This document shows positions 51,372 through 59,989 of a DNA stretch of 64,000 bases, one piece after another. The DNA is from Streptomyces sp. H39-S7 (GTDB lineage Bacteria; Actinomycetota; Actinomycetes; Streptomycetales; Streptomycetaceae), in contig NZ_JAPVLU010000028.1 of assembly GCF_027158205.1 (NCBI RefSeq), positions 55,938 to 119,937 of the forward strand, read 5' to 3'. The notes under the pieces were generated by a model. The model was not told the origin of the DNA. It searched no databases and saw only the letters and a list, made by a program, of their open reading frames with translations. Numbering within the stretch: the stretch's first letter is position 1; the number at the start of each line of letters is the position of its first letter. Made by a program: the position numbers and the translations under genes.

Positions 51372-51391
51372 CCTGCTACCACCCTGCTACC
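51372..51391. promoter_or_regulatory. Direct repeats before the toxin-antitoxin cassette
   Basis: Two copies of CCTGCTACC (51372-51380, 51383-51391), 11 bp apart, i.e. on one helix face, ending 9 bp before the antitoxin start; a natural place for ribbon-helix-helix autoregulation. Confidence 0.5.
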
Positions 51392-51399
51392 TTCAGGGG

Positions 51400-51663
51400 G
51401 TGAGCAGTGACAAGAAGCAGACTCAGCTGCGGTTGGAGCCCACCGTGCTTGCCGCGGGCAAGAACGCCGCGGCCGCCCGTGGCCTGGATTTCAACCGCTA
51501 CATCGAGCGCCTCATCGCCGAGGACACCAGCGGCGCCCGCGCGGCCGGCATGGCCGCCGCCCAGCGGCTGATCGACACCCACGGTGACTTCCTCGACAAC
51601 CTGGAAGCCGACCTCGACGCACAGCACACGCCGGCCCCGAGCACCCGGGACGCTGCTGCGTGA
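51400..51663 (+). CDS. Ribbon-helix-helix-type antitoxin
   Basis: 87 aa. KKQTQLRLEPTVLAAGKNAA, then RGLDFNRYIERLIAEDTSGA, is a CopG/RHH layout (strand then two helices). An acidic, flexible C-terminal tail NLEADLDAQHTPAPSTRD could wrap a toxin. The GTG at 51400 has only GGGG directly before it, so initiation may be leaderless. It overlaps the next gene by GTGA, indicating tight coupling. It also shares frame with the frameshifted hydrolase, creating an accidental read-through fusion. Confidence 0.7.
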   Translation: MSSDKKQTQLRLEPTVLAAGKNAAAARGLDFNRYIERLIAEDTSGARAAGMAAAQRLIDTHGDFLDNLEADLDAQHTPAPSTRDAAA

Positions 51664-52040
51664 GCATGGCGTTGCACGTCGACCTGTCCTGGATCCTGGA
51701 AGCCGCCGAACGTGCCGGTCACCGCGATCCCACCCCGGACGACCTCGGAGTGCCGATCGCGGCAGTCGCCCGCCACCGCGCGGAACTCCTTGAGCAACCC
51801 GTCTACGGCGGCCCCTACGCCCGCGCCGCCGCTCTGGTGCATACCCTCGGCCGGTGCCGTTGGCTGGAGCGCTCCAACCTCACGGTCGCCTGCACCGTCG
51901 CCACGATGTATCTGAACGCCAGCGGCGTCCCCGTCGACCCCACCCGTGAGCAGCTCACCGCGCTGGCGCGCGAACTGTACGACCCACGCTCGACCGCAGC
52001 CGGCGTCGCCCAGCAGCTGCGCAGCTGGGGGGTGAGCTGA
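51660..52040 (+). CDS. Doc/Fic-like toxin, degenerate active site
   Basis: 126 aa. HVDLSWILEAAERAGHRDPT, then GVPIAAVARHRAELLEQPVY and ARAAALVHTLGRCRWLERSN follow Doc-type proteins annotated in Streptomyces as Fic-family toxins. In active Doc/Fic proteins the loop is HPFxDGNKR; here that place reads LGRCRWLERSN, so the histidine, phosphate-binding Gly and Asn are not in standard form. It may act differently or be inactive. Its GTG start overlaps the antitoxin stop and its TGA overlaps the next ATG, forming a three-gene translationally coupled set. Confidence 0.65.
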   Translation: MSMALHVDLSWILEAAERAGHRDPTPDDLGVPIAAVARHRAELLEQPVYGGPYARAAALVHTLGRCRWLERSNLTVACTVATMYLNASGVPVDPTREQLTALARELYDPRSTAAGVAQQLRSWGVS

Positions 52041-52711
52041 TGCGTGTCGTCATCTTGCAACCGCCGGCGTGGCTGTGGGAGACGCCCGGCAATTCGCTGG
52101 CTCAGGCCCTGGCAGTGCCACATATCAGCTTCGGCGATCTCGTGCGCGCTCACGTCCGCCAGCGCACCGAGCTGGGCATCCGGTTCATGGAGAGCATGAA
52201 CTCCGGCGAGCTACCCCCGGACGAGCTCCTGGCCGCGACCGTCCGCGACCACCTGCGCCGGGAGGCCCCTGCAGGCTTCCTGATCGACCACCACCCTCTC
52301 AACACCACCCAAGCACGGGCCCTGGACGAACTGCTTCACGAACTCAGCTCGCCCCTCGACGCCGTGGTGCACCTTCACCTTCCCGAACAGGAGGTGGAGC
52401 GCCACGTCCGGCGCCAGGCCTCCCGTCGCGTCTGCTCCAACGACACGGCCCACCCCTGCGAGCCAGCAGCGGACCATCTTGCCGCCGAGCGCGTCTGCAA
52501 CGTCTGCGGCGGCGATCTCTACCAGCGTCAGGACGACCAGGAGAGCACCGTCCGCGATCGGTTCAGCAGGCACGAAGCGATGGTAGAGCCCATTACCCGG
52601 CACTATGCCGAGCAAGAGCTTCTCGTCACGGTCGACGCTGTCGGCACGCCCGAGGAGATAGCCGGTCGAGCGCTCACCGCCCTACGGCAGCACAACCGCG
52701 GGCATCGCTGA
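52040..52711 (+). CDS. Adenylate kinase-like protein lacking the P-loop (probable pseudoenzyme)
   Basis: 223 aa, adenylate-kinase length. The fold landmarks are present: VPHISFGDLVRAHVRQRTEL, MNSGELPPDELLAATVRDHL, and a zinc-type LID with C-x7-C and CNVCGGDLYQRQDDQESTVR. But the nucleotide loop GxPGxGKGT is QPPAWLWETPG, without the lysine, and the AMP-binding DGFPR is DHHPL. It should not phosphorylate AMP in the usual way. The start overlaps the toxin stop (TGATG), so it is part of the toxin-antitoxin cassette, perhaps as a nucleotide-sensing or toxin-binding partner. Confidence 0.8.
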   Translation: MRVVILQPPAWLWETPGNSLAQALAVPHISFGDLVRAHVRQRTELGIRFMESMNSGELPPDELLAATVRDHLRREAPAGFLIDHHPLNTTQARALDELLHELSSPLDAVVHLHLPEQEVERHVRRQASRRVCSNDTAHPCEPAADHLAAERVCNVCGGDLYQRQDDQESTVRDRFSRHEAMVEPITRHYAEQELLVTVDAVGTPEEIAGRALTALRQHNRGHR

Positions 52712-53046
52712 CCGCTGAGACGCCCTTGTCGACTACGGCGGCCATCGGTGGGGCAGCCGACGCCGCCGCTGCCTGCCTTTCCTGGCCGCGGTCAGCGCGG
52801 CCCCCGCTCGCGCCGGCGCCGCACGGCGGGCTCTGGACGGGTGCGGTGAGGGCGAGCGGCACGAGAAACTCCGCCCACCAAGGGAGACCCGTGGCGTCCG
52901 GCTCGCGAGCCTGCTGGGCGGCGCTGAGGCGCGATCCAGATTTTTCTCAGTTCGGCGGCCCGAGGATGTCGAGAACGGGCCACCAGCTCCGTCCCAGGGA
53001 CATCAGCGGCCACTACCGGCCGCACACGGAAGAAGGAGAAACCAGC
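52712..53046. other. 335-bp gap, no gene seen
   Basis: Patternless frames only; the end carries AAGAAGGAG for the following VOC gene. Confidence 0.5.
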
Positions 53047-53487
53047 ATGGCTGTTCAGCGGATGGACAACGTCGGCATCGTCGTCGAGGACATGGATGCC
53101 GCCATCGCGTTCTTCGTGGAACTCGGTCTGGAGCTGGAGGGCAGGGCACAGGTCGAGGGCCTGTTCGCCGACCAGTGCACCGGACTCGACGGCGTCCGCT
53201 GTGACATCGCGATGGTCCGGACCCCGGACGGTCACAGCCGACTCGAGCTGGCGAAGTACCACAACCCCGCGGTGATCAGCGACGGGCCGCGCAACCGGCC
53301 GCACAACATTCTCGGCACGCACCGCGTCATGTTCGCCGTCGACGACATCAAGGACACCGTCGCCCGCCTGCGCCCACACGGCGCCGAACTCATCGGCCAG
53401 ATCGCCCGGTTCGAGGACAGCTACCTGCTGTGCTACCTCCGCGGCCCGGAAGGCATCATCGTCGGACTGGCCGAGCAACTGGGCTGA
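53047..53487 (+). CDS. VOC-family (glyoxalase-like) protein
   Basis: 146 aa, two paired VOC modules in one chain: MDNVGIVVEDMDAAIAFFVE and THRVMFAVDDIKDTVARLRP, with RLELAKYHNP supplying an internal Glu and a terminal RGPEGIIVGLAEQL. Common in Streptomyces as a stand-alone gene; substrate unknown. A strong ribosome site AAGAAGGAG precedes the ATG. Confidence 0.88.
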   Translation: MAVQRMDNVGIVVEDMDAAIAFFVELGLELEGRAQVEGLFADQCTGLDGVRCDIAMVRTPDGHSRLELAKYHNPAVISDGPRNRPHNILGTHRVMFAVDDIKDTVARLRPHGAELIGQIARFEDSYLLCYLRGPEGIIVGLAEQLG

Positions 53488-53828
53488 GAAGGACGAACCC
53501 AGCCATGCGGCCCGCACGCGATCATCGAGGTTCCGAACCGCCCGAACAGCCAGGCACTGCCGACGACCGTGCATGTGCACCGGGATAAGCCTGGAGAGCC
53601 ACGGTCCGGGGCCCGCCTTCGTCACCACGTCGCAGGTCTGGCTTGACCAGGTCCTCCTGGGCCCGTGGGGGCACGGCGCGGTGGCCTCGATCTGCGCGGA
53701 GCTGAGGGAAGGACCGAGGGTGGTGGATCGCCTACCGGACGGAAACCCTCCCCGGCGGGACGCCGGGCCGGTGAGCCCGGGCAGGTAGGGGTGTGGGTGC
53801 CTGGCTCCCCCACCCGGGAGTCTGCTCC
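53488..53828. other. 341-bp gap with a GC hairpin
   Basis: No gene seen. CCCGGCG-GGA-CGCCGGG (53751-53767) could terminate the convergent VOC or methyltransferase transcripts. Confidence 0.4.
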
Positions 53829-54497
53829 TCAGGCGGGGCGCTTCGCCATGACGACCAGACCCGGCCCGCTCTGCTCATCCGCGGGCAGCCGCAGTTCGGC
53901 GACCGGGCGCAGTCCTGCCTGCTCGATCAGGTCCACGAGCTGCTCCGGCTGCCACTGGTGCGTCGTCCAACGAACGGGTACTCCCCCGTAAGCCTCGGTG
54001 CGTACCGCGTCCTGGTCCCCGACGTGGGTGGCGGTGATGAAGTGCCCGCCGGGCTTGAGGGCGTGCGTGACATGGGCCAGGACCTGCGGGAGGACGGCGC
54101 GGGGGAGGTTGAACAGCGACCACCACCCCAGCACGCCGCCCAGGGACGCTTGATCGAGGTCGAGCTCGGTGGCAGAGGCGACACGGAAGCGGCATTGCGG
54201 ATGCAGGCGACGCGCGTTGTCGATCATGCGGGGAGACAGGTCCACTCCGGATACGTCGAGTCCACGCTCGGCAAGGTACGCGGTCACCGTGCCGGGGCCG
54301 CAGCCGACGTCGAGGACGGGCCCGAGCTCGCCCACAGTATCGGCGAAGGCGTCGATCGACGCCTTGAGCCAGGGCTGACGCCGGATATCGCCCATACCCG
54401 TCGTCACCACCAGGTGGGCGTAGTTGTCCGCCACCCGGTCATAAGACGCGCGAACCACGTCAAGATCATCCGGGCGGTCCATACGAGGTGAGCGCAT
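53829..54497 (-). CDS. SAM-dependent methyltransferase (class I)
   Basis: 222 aa. Motif I PVLDVGCGPGTVTAYLAERG, acidic residue in VSGVDLSPRMIDNAR, motif around LGGVLGWWSLFNLPRAVLPQ, and KPGGHFITATHVG. Similar to UbiE/Methyltransf_25 proteins acting on small molecules. ATG at 54497 behind AGGGTGGG. Acceptor unknown. Confidence 0.9.
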   Translation of the reverse strand: MRSPRMDRPDDLDVVRASYDRVADNYAHLVVTTGMGDIRRQPWLKASIDAFADTVGELGPVLDVGCGPGTVTAYLAERGLDVSGVDLSPRMIDNARRLHPQCRFRVASATELDLDQASLGGVLGWWSLFNLPRAVLPQVLAHVTHALKPGGHFITATHVGDQDAVRTEAYGGVPVRWTTHQWQPEQLVDLIEQAGLRPVAELRLPADEQSGPGLVVMAKRPA

Positions 54498-54684
54498 CAA
54501 CCCACCCTAGAACAGTGGCCAGGGGGGTGAGTTGCCCTGGGTGAGCCAAGCTCAGCGCGCAACGCCACCGCACGCGCCCTCGACCATGTGGCATACCCGG
54601 CGCCGCACGAGGCCGCGGCACGCAGGTCGACGCGGACAGCCCGGCCTGGAAGGGGAGCAGGAGGCCGGGGCACCGTCCGCAGGC

Positions 54685-56133
54685 TTACACCAGTTGCTTG
54701 ATCTCGCCGCGCACCCGGTAGAAACCACCCGACGAGGTGTGCAGCGCGTCCACCACATAGCGGGCGCCGACCTGCCGTATGGAGCGCGGGAACTGGACGT
54801 GCCACGTCGGCTCATAGCCGTCCGAGACGACATGGACCCGCAGCCGCCCGGCAACCTGTACGCACTCCACGACGATCCCGGCCCCCGGCGCGGGCACCGC
54901 GCTCACCGTCGCCAGGGTCGCGGACGGGGTGTAAGTCGGCAGCGCGGCTGCTTCTTTGACATCCCTGGCCACCGGCACCGTGCCGGTCTGCGCCGCCGCG
55001 ATCGCCGCCGCGCTGGCGTCGATGCAGGCCAGCGAGCCGTCCGTAGTCACGATGTACAGCTTCTCGTCCCGGTACTGCATCGACAGCGCTGAGCCCCCGC
55101 CCGTGCCCAGCTTCCACAGCCGGGTGCCGTCGGCGTCGAAACAGTAGACCGAGGAGGCGGAATCGCCCGCGAAGACGTACTGGCCGCCCTGGGACGTGGC
55201 GCAGGAGTACACCGCGGTGTCACAGGCGTACGTCGCCTCGATCCGGCCCGTCCCCTTCGACAGCCGCTCCACCACGCGCCGCCCCGTGCCCGCGTACACA
55301 GCGGTGTCCTCCTGCCACCCGAACAGCACGTTCCCCGTGGTCCGGGTGTGCCACAACTCCCCGCTGCCGTCGGCCGCGTAGGCCGTCACCCCGTGGTTGT
55401 GCCCGTGGAAGACCGCACGGTCGTCCGCCCGCACCATCCACGCGCTCGAACCCCCCGACCTGCGCGACCACTGGAACTCGTCCTCGTGGTCGATGACGGT
55501 CAGACCGCCGTCGCGGTCGGCGACGTTCAGCACGCCCTCGTGGATGTCCAGCCAGAAGATGTCCACGTCGTCGGCGATCTCATAGGCGGCGAAGGGCACC
55601 TTCGACGACAGGTCGTACACCTTGCCGTCGTCGCACCCCGCATAGATCCAGAAGTCGTCCGCCACCAGGCACTTGACCCCGTCCGGCAGGGAGAACCGGG
55701 CCAGTACCTCGCCGTCGTGGCCCAGGGTGTAGACATCGCCGCGCTGGTTGCCCACCCAGCAGCGGTCCTCGTCGATATGGATCCCGAAGGCTGAATCGCC
55801 CGTGCGGAACCGCCACAGCACCGGCGCCGTCGCCCGCGCCGTGGAGGGTGCCGAGGTCACCTCGCGTCGTGTCACCGCACGCGCGGCGCGCTGCCCGGGC
55901 ACTGCGGGCGCGTATCCCTTCCGGATCTTCTCACCTATCTTCTTCGCCGCTGCGGCCTTCGCCTTCTCCGCCGTGGGGAACGTCGAGACCTGAAGCTGTC
56001 CGCCTGCGCCGATCCGCCCATATCGCACGGAAACCGTTGTGCCATTGACGGTCACCTCGTAGAACTTGTGCGCCCCGCCATCGTCCTGCGACAGCTCCAA
56101 ATACGTCGTCACTTCCGCCTGCGCAGCCGCCAT
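54685..56133 (-). CDS. WGR-domain protein with WD40/PQQ-type propeller
   Basis: 482 aa, no signal peptide, cytosolic. Residues about 8-80 form a WGR domain (HKFYEVTVNGTTVSVRYGRI; the Trp-Gly-Arg is Tyr-Gly-Arg), the nucleic-acid/ADP-ribose-linked module of PARPs. About 105-400 is a beta-propeller with blades such as CWVGNQRGDVYTLGHDGEVL, CDDGKVYDLSSKVPFAAYEI and YVFAGDSASSVYCFDADGTR. A short C-terminal domain follows. WGR plus propeller proteins in bacteria have no established role; sensing of nucleic acid or ADP-ribose is inference. Confidence 0.85.
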   Translation of the reverse strand: MAAAQAEVTTYLELSQDDGGAHKFYEVTVNGTTVSVRYGRIGAGGQLQVSTFPTAEKAKAAAAKKIGEKIRKGYAPAVPGQRAARAVTRREVTSAPSTARATAPVLWRFRTGDSAFGIHIDEDRCWVGNQRGDVYTLGHDGEVLARFSLPDGVKCLVADDFWIYAGCDDGKVYDLSSKVPFAAYEIADDVDIFWLDIHEGVLNVADRDGGLTVIDHEDEFQWSRRSGGSSAWMVRADDRAVFHGHNHGVTAYAADGSGELWHTRTTGNVLFGWQEDTAVYAGTGRRVVERLSKGTGRIEATYACDTAVYSCATSQGGQYVFAGDSASSVYCFDADGTRLWKLGTGGGSALSMQYRDEKLYIVTTDGSLACIDASAAAIAAAQTGTVPVARDVKEAAALPTYTPSATLATVSAVPAPGAGIVVECVQVAGRLRVHVVSDGYEPTWHVQFPRSIRQVGARYVVDALHTSSGGFYRVRGEIKQLV

Positions 56134-56507
56134 GGCACACCCCTCCCACGAACCGGCCAGTGCGGCCGATCTTCAGTGATCTCAACGTAGTCGCCGTCAC
56201 TGACAATCGGTCACACCGAGCTGTGACCGCAGGTCGGGCGCCGGAGAGCGGCGTCGTTCCCCGCGACGTCGCCGCCGACCGACTCCGATGACCGAGGCCG
56301 GCCCCTCGCGTCCGCGGCCCGAGTCCCCGGGACCGTCGGGCCCCTGTGTCGCGTCGAGAGAAGGTGTCCGGCAACACCCGTCGGGTCTGCGTGCCTGGTC
56401 ATCTGTGCCAGCCACCTTGGGCCCGGTAGAGAATTGCGGGCTGCGTCGGGGATCTTGTGATGCGGTCCGCTCCGACGCACCGGCTTCCACCAAGGTCGTT
56501 CGGTGGA
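56134..56507. other. 374-bp gap, no gene seen
   Basis: Upstream region of the WGR gene; no operator or protein pattern recognised. Confidence 0.5.
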
Positions 56508-57269
56508 TCAGCAGCGGTGGTCGGCCCAGTGCGGGTCACCCCAGCGGTCAGGACCGGTGACCCCGAGCAGCCGTATCCGGTGGAGCAGTTCTTCGGATGC
56601 GCCAATGGCACGTAGCCGGGCGGGAGCATGGCGGAGCAGCCAGACCGTCAGCTCGGCCCGCATCTGCTCCCCGTTCTCCCAAGCTTCCCACGGCAGTTCG
56701 TCATTGAGCAGGTCGCACTCCCACCGCGTCGCCGCTTCGACCAGGTGCTGGTCCGCCGCGGGCCCGGTCATTGCTTCCCAGGTGCGCAGCCACGGGCTCA
56801 GTGCGCCCGATGCCTCGGCGCCCAGGATGAGGACCTCGTACGCGGGTATGGCGGGTTCCGGGTCGGTGAGCGTGTACGTCCACCAGGCGTGCAGGAATTC
56901 CTCGACTGCCGCGGCCTGCTCAGGGGGCCATTGCTGCCAGCGGCCGAGTATGAATGAGCGCCCGACCGTCTCCATACCGAAGGTGGACTCGATCAGGCCA
57001 CTGACGAGGGCCGTGGCGAACTGGGGCAGAATCCTGCGCAGGACGGATGCCTGGTCGCTCCAGTCGGTGGCCTGCCAGGTGCGCCGTAGGAGATCGGGGT
57101 CCAGCTCGGTGTCTGCCACCTTGAGCTGGGCAACATCTTCGGCGCTGCCCCAGTGGCAGTCGCAGTTGATCTCGTCGGGGTGGGCGGTCATACCCCGGAA
57201 GGTGGCTGCCAGGCCGTCGAGTGCGGCGTCGAGGCGAAGTCGGGCGTGGGACTGGTCGAGGGTCAGCAT
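56508..57269 (-). CDS. Hypothetical helical protein
   Basis: 253 aa, mostly helical, Trp-rich, no family recognised. A short motif EINCDCHWGSAEDVAQLKVA near residue 35 holds Cys-x-Cys-His that could bind metal. The rest is alternating helices (WPPEQAAAVEEFLHAWWTYT; LLNDELPWEAWENGEQMRAE). GAAGG precedes the ATG. Same strand as the WGR gene but separated by 374 bp. Confidence 0.7.
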   Translation of the reverse strand: MLTLDQSHARLRLDAALDGLAATFRGMTAHPDEINCDCHWGSAEDVAQLKVADTELDPDLLRRTWQATDWSDQASVLRRILPQFATALVSGLIESTFGMETVGRSFILGRWQQWPPEQAAAVEEFLHAWWTYTLTDPEPAIPAYEVLILGAEASGALSPWLRTWEAMTGPAADQHLVEAATRWECDLLNDELPWEAWENGEQMRAELTVWLLRHAPARLRAIGASEELLHRIRLLGVTGPDRWGDPHWADHRC

Positions 57270-57879
57270 GAACGTTCGCCTTCGAGGACTCCGGGAGGTC
57301 GCACCGCCCGAAGATCACTAACTTACCGGGGCAGACCGCGGCCCGCCACCAACATCACAGCATCTCGATCGCTGCAGCCGCGCACAGCCGTCGCATCTGG
57401 GGCGGGACCTTCGGATAGTCCCTGGTAGCGCGGGAACGTCTTCGAGCACGACCGGTTTGTACACCCCGCGTCGGACCCGGACGGCACCCTCCGCCGGGCA
57501 GGTTTCGACGGGAAGCCGGGGCTGGTGGCCTGACGTAGCGCAACTGATGACCGCGGAGGGTGACGCCGAAAATAGTGCCTGGGTCTCTGCGCGGAAAGGC
57601 GCCAAGAAGTGCCCTGAGCGCCCATCTGTCGCATTTTCAGGGACTCAAGGCAGGGGGGATTGTCTTAGGTGGATTACGGGCCGCACGGTGGCGCATGGTT
57701 GCCCTCTCGCCCTCGGGTGAGGGGCATCTCCGATATTCTGGACAACGTCCCGGCGGTCAACGGGCCCGAGGCTGGTGAGCCTCTGGGCCTTGTTTGGGCT
57801 GCCTGTCTCCACCAGCCGTCCGACTGCTCCCGCACCGTGGTGCCGGAGCGCGGTCTGCCATGCCCGAAAGAGAGCATCC
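57270..57879. other. 610-bp gap before the gyrB-like gene
   Basis: No supported gene. Short minus-strand frames with patches like YPKVPPQMRRL were considered but do not fit a known family with confidence. The gyrB promoter should lie near the right end. Confidence 0.45.
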
Positions 57880-59913
57880 GTGACCACTTACGCCACTCGC
57901 ACCACCATCGGTTCCCCCGGATCCCTGCAGTCCGGCCATGTGGGGGCGGCGGCGTACGACGCCAACACGATCACCGTTCTCGACGGCCTGGACGCCGTAC
58001 GCAAGCGGCCCGGGATGTACATCGGCTCCACGGGAGAGCGGGGGCTGCACCACCTGGTGCAGGAGCTCGTGGACAACTCCGTGGACGAAGCACTGGCGGG
58101 GGTGGCCGACCGGATCGACGTGACGATCCTGGCCGACGGTGGCCTGCGGGTGGTCGACAACGGCCGCGGCATCCCGGTCGGAATGCACCCGGAGCAGCAG
58201 CGGCCGGCCATCGAGGTCGTGCTGACCGTGCTGCACGCGGGCGGGAAGTTCGGGGATGGCGGGTATGCGGTCTCCGGCGGCCTGCACGGCGTGGGCCTGT
58301 CGGTGGTCAACGCGCTGTCGACCCGGCTGTCGGCGGAGATCTGGACCGACGGCTACCGGTGGACGCAGGACTACCGGCACGGTGCTCCCGCCGCCCAACT
58401 GGCCCGGCACGAGGCCACTTCGCGTACGGGCACCTCGTTGACGTTCTGGGCAGACGGCGACATCTTCGAGACCACTGAATACTCGTTCGAGACGCTCGCC
58501 AGGCGTTTTCAGGAGATGGCTTTTCTCAACCGCGGGCTGACCCTGACCCTGGCCGACGAACGGCCCTCCGCGCGCGCGACGGCCGCGGCCGACAACGTCG
58601 ACTCGGACCCGGCAGCGAAGACGGTCACCTACCGGTACGACGGCGGCATCACCGACTTCGTCGCCTACCTCAATTCTCGCAAGGGCGAGCCGGTCCATCC
58701 CTCGGTCATCACCATCGCGGCCGAGGGCACGGAACGGCTGCTGTCGGTTGAGGTCGCCCTGCAGTGGAATGGCCAGTACGCCGACAGTGTCTACTCCTAC
58801 GCCAATGCGATCCACACCCATGAGGGCGGCACCCACGAGGAGGGCTTCCGCGCGGCCCTGACCACCGTGGTCAACCGCCACGCGCGGGAGAAGAAGCTGC
58901 TGCGGGAGAAGGACGCGAACCTCTCCGGCGAGGACATCCGCGAGGGCTTGACCGCGATCATCTCGGTCAAGCTCGGCGAGCCGCAGTTCGAGGGCCAGAC
59001 CAAATCCAAGCTCGGCAACTCCGAGGCGCGCACCTTCGTGCAGAAGGTCGTCCACGAGCATCTGGCCGACTGGTTCGACCGTAACCCGAACGAGGCTGCG
59101 GACATCGTGCGCAAGGCCATCCAGGCAACCACGGCCCGGGTCGCTGCCCGCAAGGCGCGCGACCTGACCCGCCGAAAGGGCCTGTTGGAAACGGCGGCGC
59201 TGCCGGGCAAGCTGTCGGACTGCCAGTCGAACGACCCGGCGATGTCGGAGATCTTCATCGTCGAAGGAGATTCCGCCGGCGGTTCGGCCAAATCCGGCCG
59301 CAACCCGCAGTACCAGGCGATCCTCCCGATCCGCGGCAAGATCCTCAACGTGGAGAAGGCCCGGATCGACAAGGTCCTGCACAACCAGGAGATTCAGGCG
59401 ATCATCTCCGCGTTCGGCACCGGCGTGCACGAGGACTTCACCATCGCCAAACTCCGCTATCACAAGATCATCTTGATGGCGGACGCCGATGTCGACGGCC
59501 AGCACATCAACACCCTGCTGCTGACCTTCCTGTTCCGCTTCATGCGACCACTGATCGAGGAGGGCCACGTCTACCTCTCCCGCCCCCCGCTGTACAAGAT
59601 CAAGTGGAGCCGGGACCACATCGAATACGCCCACTCCGACCGCGGACGCGACCTGCTCCTGGAACGGGGCCGGCAGGACGGCCGCCGGATCAGGGACGAC
59701 TCCATCCAGCGCTTCAAGGGCCTGGGCGAGATGAACGCCGAGGAACTGCGCGTCACCACCATGGACCCGGACCATCGGGTCCTGGGCCAGATCACCCTCG
59801 ATGACGCAGCCGTCGCCGACGACCTCTTCTCGGTCCTGATGGGCGAGGACGTCGAAGCCCGCCGCCACTTCATCCAGCGCAACGCCAAGGACGTCCGCTT
59901 CCTCGACATCTGA
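57880..59913 (+). CDS. gyrB: DNA gyrase subunit B-type topoisomerase
   Basis: 677 aa, full-length GyrB. GHKL ATPase: VRKRPGMYIGSTGERGLHHL, VDNGRGIPVG, SGGLHGVGLSVVNALS. Transducer with THEGGTHEEGFRAALT. TOPRIM: FIVEGDSAGGSAKSGRN and MADADVDGQHI. C-terminal KGLGEMNAEELRVTTMDPDH. It introduces supercoils with a GyrA partner. No gyrA, recF or dnaA is nearby, so this is probably not the chromosomal gyrB of the origin region but a second copy. The residue matching E. coli Arg136 is Thr (GYRWTQ), as I also recall for other actinobacterial GyrB, so it does not by itself signal aminocoumarin resistance. GTG start behind GAGAG. Confidence 0.93.
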   Translation: MTTYATRTTIGSPGSLQSGHVGAAAYDANTITVLDGLDAVRKRPGMYIGSTGERGLHHLVQELVDNSVDEALAGVADRIDVTILADGGLRVVDNGRGIPVGMHPEQQRPAIEVVLTVLHAGGKFGDGGYAVSGGLHGVGLSVVNALSTRLSAEIWTDGYRWTQDYRHGAPAAQLARHEATSRTGTSLTFWADGDIFETTEYSFETLARRFQEMAFLNRGLTLTLADERPSARATAAADNVDSDPAAKTVTYRYDGGITDFVAYLNSRKGEPVHPSVITIAAEGTERLLSVEVALQWNGQYADSVYSYANAIHTHEGGTHEEGFRAALTTVVNRHAREKKLLREKDANLSGEDIREGLTAIISVKLGEPQFEGQTKSKLGNSEARTFVQKVVHEHLADWFDRNPNEAADIVRKAIQATTARVAARKARDLTRRKGLLETAALPGKLSDCQSNDPAMSEIFIVEGDSAGGSAKSGRNPQYQAILPIRGKILNVEKARIDKVLHNQEIQAIISAFGTGVHEDFTIAKLRYHKIILMADADVDGQHINTLLLTFLFRFMRPLIEEGHVYLSRPPLYKIKWSRDHIEYAHSDRGRDLLLERGRQDGRRIRDDSIQRFKGLGEMNAEELRVTTMDPDHRVLGQITLDDAAVADDLFSVLMGEDVEARRHFIQRNAKDVRFLDI

Positions 59914-59989
59914 CCCTGCGCTGCTCCCGTACGGGGTCGACGGGGTCGTGCTGGACCGCAGCGGCGGCGGACGCACTTGGCGCGGGAGG

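Noticed and set aside
50221..51663. Long single frame joining hydrolase and antitoxin as a real fusion protein
   Set aside because: The middle part is low-complexity Arg/Pro sequence created by the ATCC frameshift; both ends make sense as separate genes.
53751..53767. Strong terminator between VOC and methyltransferase genes
   Set aside because: A 7-bp GC stem in a very GC-rich gap is weak evidence; kept only as a note in the gap entry.
57323..57634. Minus-strand frames as a transposase remnant
   Set aside because: A few residues look suggestive (YPKVPPQMRRL), but no IS family could be matched with confidence.
58340..58400. Thr at the position of E. coli GyrB Arg136 as evidence for aminocoumarin resistance
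   Set aside because: Ser or Thr at this place appears usual in actinobacterial GyrB as far as I recall, so it is not informative alone.
57757..59976. 739-codon minus-strand frame opposite gyrB
   Set aside because: Mirror of gyrB codon bias; no motif, and gyrB itself is unambiguous.
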